Assembly: GCF_013004105.1 (NCBI RefSeq)
Contig: NZ_CP053085.1
Span: 5,022,001-5,086,000, forward strand
DNA length: 64,000 nucleotides
Source of the DNA: Gemmatimonas groenlandica
GTDB taxonomy: Bacteria; Gemmatimonadota; Gemmatimonadetes; Gemmatimonadales; Gemmatimonadaceae
Direction: 5' to 3'
Below are positions 18,450-28,163 of this stretch, in pieces. The position numbers were made by a program, and so were the translations under genes. The notes under the pieces are model-generated. The model was not told where the DNA came from. It did not search any database and was given only the letters and a program-made list of their open reading frames with translations. How positions within the stretch are numbered: the stretch's first letter is position 1; the number at the start of each line of letters is the position of its first letter.

Positions 18450-19745
18450 ATGCCCACCTCTGGAACTGGCCGTCGTGTGGCCATTGTCGCCGGCGTTCGC
18501 ACGCCGTTCGCGCGCTCGGGAACACTCCTCAAGGACTACACGGCAATCGACCTCGGCAAGCTGGCCGTCGCCGAACTCGTGCAACGCACCGCTCTCGACG
18601 GCGCGCTGGTCGACCTGCTCGTGTTCGGCACGGTGGTGCAGGCGGTCACCGCGCCGAATATCGCCCGCGAAGTCTCGCTGCTGCCGCACTTTCCGAAAAC
18701 GCTGCAGGCCTACACCGTGTCGCGCGCCTGCGCGTCGGCGAATCAGGCGATCACCGATGCCGCCGATCAGATCACGTTGGGACACGCCCACGTCGCCATC
18801 GCCGGCGGTGCCGAGTCGCTCACGCAGGTGCCGATCCTGCACTCGCGTGGGATGAGCGATGTGCTGGTTGCTGCATCAAAAGCGAAATCATTGCCGCAAC
18901 GCCTCGGTATCCTGGCGCAATTGCGTCCTAAAGATTTCATCCCGATCACGCCGGCCATCGCCGAGCCGAGTACGGGCGAGTCGATGGGACAGTCGGCCGA
19001 CAAGATGGCGAAGCTGAACGGCATCACGCGTGAATCGCAGGACCGTTTCGCGTTGCGTTCACACATGAGCGCGGCGCTCGGCACCGATGACGGTCGCTTG
19101 ACGGCCGAGATCGTGCCGGTTCCGGCGCCGCCGAAGTTCGACAGTATGATCGCCACCGACAACGGGGTGCGACGCGATTCCACCTATGAACAATTGGCGG
19201 CGCTCAAGCCGGTGTTCGATCGCCTGTACGGTACGGTGACGGCAGGCAATGCGTCACCGCTCACCGACGGTGGCGCCGCGGTATTGCTCATGTCGGAGGA
19301 GCGGGCGAAGGAATTGGGGTACACGCCACTGGCCTACATCAGGTCGTACGCGTACGCGGCGGTGGACCCTGCCGGGCAGTTGTTGCAGGCACCCGTGCTG
19401 GCGGCGCCGATCGCGTTGGCGCGCGCCGGACTTACGCTGGGCGACATCGACCTGATCGAGATGCACGAGGCGTTCGCCGCGCAGGTGCTGAGCAACATTC
19501 AGGGACTGGCGTCGACGACATGGGCGGCACGCGCCGGACTCAGTACACCGGTCGGTGAGGTCGACTTCGACAAGCTGAACGTGATGGGCGGCTCGCTCTC
19601 GATCGGCCATCCGTTCGGGGCTACGGGAGCGCGCGTACTCACTACGCTGTGCAACGAACTGGCGCGTCGTGGCCAGCAGTTCGGGATGCTCACCGTATGC
19701 GCCGCGGGCGGGATGGGTCACGCCATGATCGTGGAGCGCGCATGA
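18450..19745 (+). CDS. fadI: Acetyl-CoA C-acyltransferase (FadI-like thiolase)
   Basis: A 431-residue thiolase that cleaves 3-ketoacyl-CoA to acetyl-CoA and a shortened acyl-CoA. Nucleophile Cys in SRACASANQA, His in EMHEAFAAQ, GHPFGATGAR and the second Cys in CAAGGMGHAMI are present. Length and insertions fit the trifunctional-enzyme beta-subunit (FadI) type rather than FadA. The stop overlaps the next start by 4 bases; with fadJ it forms a beta-oxidation pair. Confidence 0.92.
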   Translation: MPTSGTGRRVAIVAGVRTPFARSGTLLKDYTAIDLGKLAVAELVQRTALDGALVDLLVFGTVVQAVTAPNIAREVSLLPHFPKTLQAYTVSRACASANQAITDAADQITLGHAHVAIAGGAESLTQVPILHSRGMSDVLVAASKAKSLPQRLGILAQLRPKDFIPITPAIAEPSTGESMGQSADKMAKLNGITRESQDRFALRSHMSAALGTDDGRLTAEIVPVPAPPKFDSMIATDNGVRRDSTYEQLAALKPVFDRLYGTVTAGNASPLTDGGAAVLLMSEERAKELGYTPLAYIRSYAYAAVDPAGQLLQAPVLAAPIALARAGLTLGDIDLIEMHEAFAAQVLSNIQGLASTTWAARAGLSTPVGEVDFDKLNVMGGSLSIGHPFGATGARVLTTLCNELARRGQQFGMLTVCAAGGMGHAMIVERA

Positions 19746-21925
19746 GCACGGTTACGAGCACGCTCACGGGCACGGTGCTGATGGAAGACGCCACCACCGG
19801 CATCTCGCTCTCGGTACACGACGGCGTGGCGACGGTGCGCTACGATCAGCCGAATTCGCCGGTCAACACGCTGAACACGCGCGTCGGGCCGGTATTCGAG
19901 CAGATCTTCGCGCGTATCGAGCAGGATGCGTCGATTGTCGGCGCGATGTTGGTGAGTGGCAAAGCCGATACCTGGATTGCCGGCGCTGACATCGACGAAC
20001 TGCGGCGTGTGACCACACCGATGGAAGGCGAGGCGCTGTCGCGCGGTGGACAGCAGTTGTTGAATCGACTCGCGGCGATGAGCAAGCCGTTCATTGCGGC
20101 GATTCACGGCGCGGCGTTGGGCGGTGGTCTCGAGATCGCGTTGGCCTGTCGTTATCGCATCGCGACCGATCATCCGAAAACGATACTGGCGCTGCCCGAA
20201 GTGCAGCTCGGATTGCTTCCCGGGGCCGGTGGAACGCAGCGCTTGCCGCGCACGGTCGGGCTGCAAGCGGCACTCGACATGATTCTGACCGGCAAGAACA
20301 TCCGTGCGAAGAAGGCGTGGCAGATGGGAATCGTGCACGAATTGGTGCATCCGTCCATTCTGCTCGAGGTCGTCGCGAAGCGCGTGCATGCGTTGGCGCG
20401 CGGTGAATCCACGCCGGTGCGTGCGCGGGCGCATGGCGCGAGCGCAGTGCTGCTGGAAGACAACGCGATCGGTCGGAAAATCGTGTTCCGGCAGGCACGG
20501 GAAACGGTGCTCAAGAAGACGCGCGGACAGTATCCCGCGCCGCTAGCGGCGATCGAGGCGATCCAGGCTGGCTATCTCCACGGGCAGGAGGCGGGATTGC
20601 TCGAGGAAGCGCGCAGCTTCGGCGACCTGGCGGTGAGCGAGGTGAGCCGGGAGTTGGTGTCGATCTTCTTTGCCACGACCGCGCTCAAGAAGGACAACGG
20701 GCTGCCTGAGGGCGAGCACGCGGATCCCGTGCGCGTGCGAAAGATCGGGGTGCTTGGTGCGGGCTTCATGGGCGCCGGCATCGCCACGGTGGCCGTGCAG
20801 GCAGGCACGATCGTTCGTATGAAGGATGCCTCGCTCGAGCGCGTGGCGGCCGGATCGTGCGCGGTGCGCGATGTGCTGCGGGAACGCGTGAAGCGTCGTC
20901 AGCTCACACGGCTGCAGATGGATGACACGCTGGCGCTGGTGGGCAGCACCATCGACTACAGCGGCTTTGCGAATGTCGATCTGGTGATCGAAGCCGTGTT
21001 CGAGGATCTCGCGGTGAAGCACGAGGTCCTCCGCGAGGTAGAGGCCGTCGCGCCGAGAGCCATCTTTGCGTCGAACACGAGTACGATCCCGATTCGCGAC
21101 ATCGCGACGGCGGCGGGGCGTCCGGATCAGGTGGTGGGCATGCACTTCTTCTCGCCGGTCCACAAGATGCCGCTGCTCGAAGTCATCGTGACGCCCGAGA
21201 CGAGCGCGCAGACCACCGCCACGGTGGTCGCCTACGGCAAGCAGATCGGCAAGACGGTGATCGTGGTGCGCGATGGACCGGGGTTCTACGTGAACCGCAT
21301 TCTTGCGCCGTACATCAACGAAAGCGGCAAGCTGCTCGACGAAGGCGCGTCCATCGATGCCGTCGACGAGGCCTTGGTCGCCTTCGGCTTTCCGGTGGGC
21401 CCGATCACTCTGCTCGATGAAGTCGGCCTTGATATCGCCGGCAAGTCCGGACCCATCATGGCGGCGGCGTTCGGCGAGCGCATGCGCCCGTCGGCCACGC
21501 TGCAGCGCGTGATCGAGAGCGGCCGACTCGGGCGGAAGGCGAAGCGCGGCTTCTATCGCTACGACGAGCAGGGCAAACGACAGGGCGTGGACCAGGGTGT
21601 CTATGCCCTGACGCCGGCGTCCGGATCACGCATTACGGTGGCGGTCGAAGAGATGCAGCGCCGCACGGTACTGCCGATGCTGAATGAGGCGGTGCGGTGC
21701 CTGGAGGACGGCATTATCCGTTCACCGCGCGATGGCGATATCGGCGCGGTGTTCGGCATTGGCTTCCCGCCCTTCCGTGGCGGTCCGTTCCGATTCCTCG
21801 ACGCGCTCGGTGCGGCGACGGTCGTGGCTCAGCTCGACGCGCTCAACGCCCGCTACCCGGGACGGTACGAGCCCGCCGCGCTGCTGCGAGCCATGGCGGC
21901 CTCCGGAGCGCGATTCCATCCCTGA
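19742..21925 (+). CDS. fadJ: Bifunctional enoyl-CoA hydratase / 3-hydroxyacyl-CoA dehydrogenase (FadJ-like)
   Basis: A 727-residue alpha subunit of the fatty-acid oxidation complex. The N-terminal crotonase domain has GADIDELRR and HGAALGGGLEIALAC and GLLPGAGGTQRLPR. The NAD-binding domain starts near residue 335 with GVLGAGFMGAGIA, and HFFSPVHKMPLLEVI carries the dehydrogenase signature. ATG overlaps the fadI stop by 4 bases. Regulated presumably with fadI; no operator recognised in the 103-base divergent region upstream of fadI. Confidence 0.94.
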   Translation: MSTVTSTLTGTVLMEDATTGISLSVHDGVATVRYDQPNSPVNTLNTRVGPVFEQIFARIEQDASIVGAMLVSGKADTWIAGADIDELRRVTTPMEGEALSRGGQQLLNRLAAMSKPFIAAIHGAALGGGLEIALACRYRIATDHPKTILALPEVQLGLLPGAGGTQRLPRTVGLQAALDMILTGKNIRAKKAWQMGIVHELVHPSILLEVVAKRVHALARGESTPVRARAHGASAVLLEDNAIGRKIVFRQARETVLKKTRGQYPAPLAAIEAIQAGYLHGQEAGLLEEARSFGDLAVSEVSRELVSIFFATTALKKDNGLPEGEHADPVRVRKIGVLGAGFMGAGIATVAVQAGTIVRMKDASLERVAAGSCAVRDVLRERVKRRQLTRLQMDDTLALVGSTIDYSGFANVDLVIEAVFEDLAVKHEVLREVEAVAPRAIFASNTSTIPIRDIATAAGRPDQVVGMHFFSPVHKMPLLEVIVTPETSAQTTATVVAYGKQIGKTVIVVRDGPGFYVNRILAPYINESGKLLDEGASIDAVDEALVAFGFPVGPITLLDEVGLDIAGKSGPIMAAAFGERMRPSATLQRVIESGRLGRKAKRGFYRYDEQGKRQGVDQGVYALTPASGSRITVAVEEMQRRTVLPMLNEAVRCLEDGIIRSPRDGDIGAVFGIGFPPFRGGPFRFLDALGAATVVAQLDALNARYPGRYEPAALLRAMAASGARFHP

Positions 21926-21951
21926 CCGGTCTGGACCGCGCGTCTTACTCA

Positions 21952-22087
21952 CCACCCACCACCCACCACCCCAAACCCCAAGCCAACAGCCCAGAGCTGT
22001 GGGTCGCTACGGGCTGCTGTGGGCTATTGGCTTGAAGCCGTGGGTTTTGGGTAATGGGTTCTGGGTTCAACCACTTGGAGCGGTGGG
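21952..22087 (+). repeat. Long imperfect palindrome, C-rich arm then G-rich arm
   Basis: AAGCCAACAGCCCA (21980-21993) pairs with TGGGCTATTGGCTT (22020-22033) at 13 of 14 positions. Outside this a CCACCC-rich strand (21952-21979) faces a GTGGGTTTTGGG-rich strand (22040-22087), so the stem extends. It fills the fadJ to proline-dehydrogenase gap. Similar in plan to the palindromes at 43.4, 47.6 and 49.1 kb but not the same sequence. The remaining 100 bases up to 22188 show nothing recognisable. Confidence 0.75.
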
Positions 22088-22187
22088 TCGCCGGGTATAT
22101 TCCACTCGCCATTCCGCGCCGTCCCGTTAGTTGTACCGGTGACGCGCGATTCCCCCCCTCCGCTGAACTCCGCGTCTCCGCGCCGCA

Positions 22188-23117
22188 ATGCTTCGTTCGT
22201 CCCTGCTGTACCTCTCGCGCCAACAGCGCATTTTTGATTTCGTCAAGAACGTCGGCTTCGCGCGCAAGATGGCGTCGCGGTTCGTCGCGGGCGAAACGAT
22301 CGCGACGGCCCTCGCGGCCGTCGAACAGCTCAATGCCAAAGGCATCACGGCCTCGCTCGATCTGCTTGGTGAATCCGTCTCCAGTGAAGCGGAAGCTCGC
22401 GACACCGGTCGACAGTATCTCGAGATCCTCGATCGCATCGAGCAGAAGAAGCTGCAGGCGAACGTGTCGGTGAAGCTCACCGCGCTGGGCCAGGACATCT
22501 CCGACGAACTGGGCCTGGAAGTCGTTCGCCAGGTCCTCGATCGCGCGAAGCAGTACAACAGCTTCGCACGGCTCGATATGGAGTCGAGTGCCTACACCGA
22601 TCGCACGCTCGACACCTTCGAGCACAAGCTCTACCCTGACTATCCCGCGAATGTCGGCGTGGTGCTGCAAAGTTCGTTGCGTCGCACGCTCGACGACGTG
22701 GAACGCGCTAACCGACTCAAGTGCCGCGTGCGTATCTGCAAGGGCGCCTACCTCGAGCCGGCCACCGTCGCGTTTCCCGACAAGGCCGACGTCGATCGCA
22801 ATTATGTCGAAGCGATGCATCGGCTGATGGAGCACGGCAACTATCCCGGGATCGCAACGCACGACGAACTGATCATCAACGAAGCCAAGCGCTTCGCCAA
22901 GGAACGCGGCATCGCCTCCGATCGCTTCGAGTTCCAGATGCTCTACGGTGTACGACGCGACTTGCAGGAGCAGATCGTGAAGGAAGGCTACCGCATGCGC
23001 GTGTACGTGCCGTTCGGCAGCCAGTGGTACCCGTATCTCATGCGGCGTCTGGCCGAGCGTCCGGCCAACATCGCGTTCATGGCGGGCAACATCGTGAAAG
23101 AGTCATTCTCCCGCTGA
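22188..23117 (+). CDS. Proline dehydrogenase
   Basis: A 309-residue monofunctional, FAD-dependent enzyme oxidising proline to pyrroline-5-carboxylate. Seen: barrel motifs SVKLTALG, RLDMESSAYTD, RICKGAYLEP, FEFQMLYGVRRDLQ and the C-terminal VPFGSQWYPYLMRRLAERPA, which bind FAD and substrate. No pyrroline-5-carboxylate dehydrogenase gene is in the window. The next gene begins 68 bases on. Confidence 0.94.
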   Translation: MLRSSLLYLSRQQRIFDFVKNVGFARKMASRFVAGETIATALAAVEQLNAKGITASLDLLGESVSSEAEARDTGRQYLEILDRIEQKKLQANVSVKLTALGQDISDELGLEVVRQVLDRAKQYNSFARLDMESSAYTDRTLDTFEHKLYPDYPANVGVVLQSSLRRTLDDVERANRLKCRVRICKGAYLEPATVAFPDKADVDRNYVEAMHRLMEHGNYPGIATHDELIINEAKRFAKERGIASDRFEFQMLYGVRRDLQEQIVKEGYRMRVYVPFGSQWYPYLMRRLAERPANIAFMAGNIVKESFSR

Positions 23118-23185
23118 CCGAACATCACGGACACCACCTTCCCGCCGATCATGACGCGGGAGATGAGCGCACGCTGGGCGGCTAC

Positions 23186-23463
23186 ATGGCCGTCCACAAG
23201 CGTCCTGCTGCCTTCGAAGGCGTGGATGGGCACGCGTACTCCGCGGACATCCTTACCGATACCACCGGCGACCGCTCGGCGCCTTGGGGTGCGTACCTGA
23301 TGTTCGTCAAATGGGGGTTCGGTGAACCGGAAGTGCAGGGACATCTCGAGACCGGCTTTCTGCTCACCGGCGCGAGCGAGGCGGTCGTCCGCCATCAGCT
23401 GGGCGGCATGGCGCTCGGCACGGTGAAGGCGACGCTCGATGGACTGATCCGAGGGCAGACACC

Positions 23464-23467
<4 letters not shown>
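23186..23467 (+). CDS. Hypothetical protein between proline dehydrogenase and rsgA
   Basis: A 93-residue soluble protein I do not recognise. It begins MAVHKRPAAFEGVDGHAYSA, contains WGAYLMFVKWGFGEPEVQGHLE and an alpha-helical C-terminus. The frame is open upstream to 23118, so a longer form with a non-ATG start is possible. Its stop overlaps the GTG of rsgA (GTGA), which supports coding. Composition suggests a small alpha/beta domain; function unknown. Confidence 0.7.
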
Positions 23468-24411
<944 letters not shown>

Positions 24412-24471
24412 CCGCCAGATTCGATCAGGCGCAGCAATCCGGCGGCAGGTGAGGCGCGTAGTACTCGTGAC

Positions 24472-25230
24472 ATGACATACGCCGTCCCGAGAACGCTCGC
24501 CTTTCCGACCTACACACCCGGTCTATCCAGCAACCTGGATACCGAATACGTTGCTCGTGGGTTTGTTGCCCGCGGTCACCACCGTGCGGAACAACACGGG
24601 CGCTCGTTTTACACCAGTTCCTCTCTTTCTTACGTGCCTCTCGCTGACGCTGCCGAGCCGCTGGACGTCCAACTGATCGCCGAAATGGCGGCGGGGGATG
24701 AACGCGCGGCGTCGATGCTGTACGATCGCCACGGGGCCGTCATGTACGGTCTGGCGTTACGCGTCGTTGGCGAACCGGCCGATGCGGAAGAAGTGGTGCT
24801 CGACGCGTTTGCCCAGGCGTGGCGCGATGCCGCCCGCTACGACACGTCGCGCGGTTCCGTGGCCGGATGGCTCACCACGATCACGCGGACGCGGGCGCTC
24901 GATCTGATTCGGGCGCGCGGACGTCGGTCCAAAATGACCGACACGGCCACGGCCACGCTCGACGAGCCGGCGGCGATGGGCAGCGGCTTCGCGGCGCCCG
25001 ACGTTCAGGTGCAGGAAACCGAGCGCGCGGTGGCCGTGAAGTCGGCACTCGACCAACTGCCCCTGCCGCAACGACAGGCGATCGAACTGGCCTTTTTCGA
25101 AGGACTGACGCACCACGAGGTGGCGGACCGACTCCGCGAACCACTGGGCACGGTAAAAACGCGAATTCGACTCGGGATGCAGAAGCTGCGCGATACGTTG
25201 GTCGGCCTGGCGCCGGAGAGCGTATCATGA
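24472..25230 (+). CDS. ECF RNA polymerase sigma factor (SigK-like)
   Basis: A sigma-70 family ECF factor, 252 residues from ATG 24472. Region 2 lies in GDERAASMLYDRHGAVMYGLALRVV and DAEEVVLDAFAQAWRDAARYD; region 4 in LPLPQRQAIELAFFEGLTHHEVA. The first 65 residues have no match to the fold, so the true start may be later, for example GTG at 24634. It overlaps the anti-sigma gene by 4 bases. It probably controls its own operon; I could not identify its target promoter. Confidence 0.88.
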   Translation: MTYAVPRTLAFPTYTPGLSSNLDTEYVARGFVARGHHRAEQHGRSFYTSSSLSYVPLADAAEPLDVQLIAEMAAGDERAASMLYDRHGAVMYGLALRVVGEPADAEEVVLDAFAQAWRDAARYDTSRGSVAGWLTTITRTRALDLIRARGRRSKMTDTATATLDEPAAMGSGFAAPDVQVQETERAVAVKSALDQLPLPQRQAIELAFFEGLTHHEVADRLREPLGTVKTRIRLGMQKLRDTLVGLAPESVS

Positions 25231-26264
25231 ACCCCATGACGCCACTCACCCTCGAGCAGTTGCGCGACCTCGCGCCGTTGTACGCGCTCGGCATGCTGGA
25301 TGCCGATGAACGTGCGGTGTTTGATCGTGGGCTGCAGACCCCGGAGTTCCGGGATGCACTCGAGCGCGAGCTCGTCACGCATCGCGCGGCTGCTGAATTG
25401 ATGGCAACCGCGCAGCCGGTCGCGCCACCGCCGGGACTCAAGGGTCGCCTGATGGAGCGCATCGCCGCCGAGAAGCGGGCGACGGTGGTCGCACCCGTCG
25501 AGGTCGAACTCGTGATCGCTCCGGTGGTTGCCCCTATCGAGACGCCGCGTGAGCCGGTTACGGACAACGTCCGTGAGTTGGCGATGGCGCGACGTGCCGA
25601 GGCGGCTGACGTGGCGCCCAAGCGGGCCGACGCCGTTCGGCAGACGCCCGAGAGCCGGGCCACGCGTGCCGTGACGCCACCCACGCCAACGGCGATCATC
25701 GAACTCTCTGCGCGACGTACAGCACGCACCGCGTGGTGGACGGCGGGAGCACTGGGCACGGCACTCGCCGCGTCGATCGTGATCGCCGTCGATTTCCGGA
25801 ATCAGGCGGCGGCGCTCGAGGATCGCGCGACACAGGACGATGCACGGATCGCCCGTACTGAAGCGAAGCTGGCCGAACGCGAAAAGACACTGCAAACGTT
25901 GCTGGAAGGTCGCGGCAACGTAGTGCTGGTGAATCTCAATCCCGCGCAGCCGGCCGGTCCCGGCATGCAGGTGTTCTGGAACGTGCGTGAAGGAAAGGCC
26001 GTGGTGAACGCCTATGGTCTTGCGCCCGTGGCAAGCAATCGCGCCTACATGCTGTGGATGATTCGCGACGGTAAGCCGGTGCCGCTCAAGCTCTTTACGC
26101 CTGGGGACGACGGACGGGCCATCGTCGCGTCGGTCGAGCTGCCGACCACGACCAGCGGTATCACGCTGCTCGCGGTCACCGAGGAATCGTCGGCGGGTGC
26201 GGAGGCGCCCACCATGACGCCATTCCTTGTGGGATCCGTGCCCACCAAGGGCGCCACGCAGTAA
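25227..26264 (+). CDS. Anti-sigma factor, RskA-type
   Basis: A 345-residue single-pass membrane protein that would hold the preceding sigma factor. The N-terminal helical domain (LEQLRDLAPLYALGMLDADE...) resembles the sigma-binding part of RskA; it lacks the zinc HxxxCxxC motif. A long Ala/Pro-rich linker is followed by a membrane segment (about 170-190, GALGTALAASIVIAVDF) and a coiled-coil stretch. The C-terminal outside domain (WNVREGKAVVNAYGLAPV... ) is the RskA sensor domain. Start is the ATG overlapping the sigma stop. Confidence 0.88.
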   Translation: MNPMTPLTLEQLRDLAPLYALGMLDADERAVFDRGLQTPEFRDALERELVTHRAAAELMATAQPVAPPPGLKGRLMERIAAEKRATVVAPVEVELVIAPVVAPIETPREPVTDNVRELAMARRAEAADVAPKRADAVRQTPESRATRAVTPPTPTAIIELSARRTARTAWWTAGALGTALAASIVIAVDFRNQAAALEDRATQDDARIARTEAKLAEREKTLQTLLEGRGNVVLVNLNPAQPAGPGMQVFWNVREGKAVVNAYGLAPVASNRAYMLWMIRDGKPVPLKLFTPGDDGRAIVASVELPTTTSGITLLAVTEESSAGAEAPTMTPFLVGSVPTKGATQ

Positions 26265-26277
26265 GCGCGTGGCGCCC
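26249..26277 (+). terminator. Hairpin spanning the anti-sigma stop codon
   Basis: GGGCGCCACGC (26249-26259) pairs perfectly with GCGTGGCGCCC (26267-26277); the loop contains the TAA stop. It lies between convergent genes and could end transcripts from both sides, but has no T-run. Confidence 0.5.
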
Positions 26278-26287
26278 CTGCGCCCTG

Positions 26288-27025
26288 TTACTTCGAGCGC
26301 ACCGTACCGAGTCCACCGTCAACGCCGTACAGCTGACCCGTCACCCAGGTCGCGTCGGGGCCGAGGAGCCACGCCATCAGGCTGGCCACATCGTCGGGCT
26401 GGCCAATACGACCGAGCGCGTGCATCGCTTGTGAAGCCTGGACGGCCGGTGCCGAGGCGGTAATGCGCGCGGTAAGGGGTGTTTCCACCAGCCCGGGGGC
26501 GACGGCGTTGACCCTGAGGCCGCGCGACGCGTAGGTGGCGGCGGCGGAGAGTACCAATCCGTTCACGCCGCCTTTCGCCGCCGCAATGGCCTCGTGATTC
26601 GAGAGCCCGATGCGGGACGCCGCGGTGCTGCAGAGCACGACGGCACCCCCCTCGGGCATCACGCGGGCCGCGGCGCGCACGACGCCGAACGCACTCGTGA
26701 GATTCTGCGCGATCGTCTGCTGAAACTCTTCGAACTTGGTGAGATGCGCCGGCTTGAGGATCAGCGAACCCACGCAGTTCGCCATGCCGCCGATGGTGCC
26801 GAAGCGTTCACGCGCGAGGTCGGTCACCCGATCGATGTCGCTCCAGTCGGTCGCGTCGCTGGTGGCGTAGGCCGCACCCAGTTCTGCCGCGAGCGCGGCG
26901 AGGGGCTCCTCACGACGCGACGTGAGAAACAGGGGTGTGCCGGAATGGGCAAGACGACGGGCGAGGGCGGCGCCAATGCCGCCGGTTGCCCCGAAAATGA
27001 GAACCGCGTGCGATGTCTGTGACAT
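26288..27025 (-). CDS. SDR-family protein lacking the catalytic tyrosine
   Basis: A 245-residue Rossmann protein. The cofactor motif FGATGGIGAALA and the Ser in VVLCSTAAS are present, and the lysine in AIAAAK is in place, but the tyrosine four residues before it is replaced by isoleucine (EAIAAAKGG). The C-terminus (VTGQLYGVDGGLG) is normal for the family. Either an atypical enzyme using another acid or a non-catalytic NAD(P)-binding protein. It converges on the anti-sigma gene, so context gives no substrate. Confidence 0.85.
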   Translation of the reverse strand: MSQTSHAVLIFGATGGIGAALARRLAHSGTPLFLTSRREEPLAALAAELGAAYATSDATDWSDIDRVTDLARERFGTIGGMANCVGSLILKPAHLTKFEEFQQTIAQNLTSAFGVVRAAARVMPEGGAVVLCSTAASRIGLSNHEAIAAAKGGVNGLVLSAAATYASRGLRVNAVAPGLVETPLTARITASAPAVQASQAMHALGRIGQPDDVASLMAWLLGPDATWVTGQLYGVDGGLGTVRSK

Positions 27026-27084
27026 GCACGCGGAACCCGTAATTCAGCCTAACAGTTCCCGCGGCCATCGCCGGCGGCGGGATG

Positions 27085-28029
27085 TCACCACGAGGAGAGA
27101 TCGTCCGTACCCTTCCACCCCATCGTGCCATTCCTGAAGTAGGGTAGCAGTTTGACGATCTCGGGCATGCGTGCGGTCAGCGCGGCGCGCTCCTCGTCGG
27201 TGAATACGCCTTGCTTGCCGGCCTTGATGGACGGGTCGGCGCTGAGCATCGCGAACAGTGCGATGCGTTCGCGCAGCAACGCGAATTGATACTTGGTGAA
27301 GGTGGCGCGCGCGTCGGCGGGAACCGACGACTGTCCGACAGGCAGGTCGCCTGACATGCCGTACGTTCCGTATTCCCGTTCCATCACCGCGGGCGGCGTG
27401 ATCGCGAAGTCGCACTTGAAACCCAGTTCGAGCATGGTGCTCTGCATCTGCATCGAGCTGGCACTGTCCTGAGCAAAGGCCCACGCGCGCCTATTTCCAT
27501 CGGTCAGCGCCGCGCTGGCCACTTGTTGCAGCCGTTCGGCATCCTTGCTCAGCTGCTTCGCCCGTGCCTTGCCGGCAGCGGTCGGGGTCGGCATGCGGCC
27601 AGCGCTCATGGCCACCTGGCCGTCCTGCATGCACTTCTCGGCGACTTTGCGTTTTGCGATGTGCTCCGACTTCATCCGATTCGCCTGCGTGGCCTTCTCC
27701 GCGTCGGCGGCCATCGGCGCCAGTGCCGCCAGCATCAGATCAAGCTGCGACGCGTTGATGGTCATGTTCACCGGCTTCGAATCCGCCGACGTGGACTTGC
27801 CTGCCTCCGCGGAGACACCGTCTTTGCTCGTCGCTGCCTCCTTGCCGCCGATCTTCTCCTTCGCTTTGTCCTTGATCGCGTCGGCGCCGATCTTCTTCAA
27901 CTTGCCGAACTGCGCCTGCGCAGTCGACGTCGGTGTCGCGAGCAACACGGCAATCGCAGGCACGAGCGCGAAGCGCGACCACGTGAAACGCCACGACACG
28001 GCACGATGTCCGACCGGAGAGGCATGCAT
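27085..28029 (-). CDS. Secreted hypothetical protein
   Basis: A 314-residue protein with an N-terminal signal peptide (hydrophobic core FALVPAIAVLLATP, likely cleavage at AQAQ). After it comes a Lys/Ala-rich, low-complexity stretch, a long helical region with many Lys/Ala (KQLSKDAERLQQVASAA), and a C-terminal region with FAMLSADPSIKAGKQ. No known domain recognised. Upstream, 134 bases separate it from the next gene; I see no clear promoter there. Confidence 0.8.
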   Translation of the reverse strand: MHASPVGHRAVSWRFTWSRFALVPAIAVLLATPTSTAQAQFGKLKKIGADAIKDKAKEKIGGKEAATSKDGVSAEAGKSTSADSKPVNMTINASQLDLMLAALAPMAADAEKATQANRMKSEHIAKRKVAEKCMQDGQVAMSAGRMPTPTAAGKARAKQLSKDAERLQQVASAALTDGNRRAWAFAQDSASSMQMQSTMLELGFKCDFAITPPAVMEREYGTYGMSGDLPVGQSSVPADARATFTKYQFALLRERIALFAMLSADPSIKAGKQGVFTDEERAALTARMPEIVKLLPYFRNGTMGWKGTDDLSSW

Positions 28030-28163
28030 GACAGGCTCCTGATGTTCAATGAGAAATTGGCCTTACCCAGTTAATCAATCGGTGCGCGCGGTTGGCGCAA
28101 GTTCTTCTCGTGGCTGGGTCTGCCACGTCGTGTCTGGTGCAGTCCGGCGCGCGTGAACCCGCG

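Noticed and set aside
21952-22087. Insertion sequence remnant
   Set aside because: No transposase frame, no target-site duplication seen and no terminal ends shared with the other repeats.
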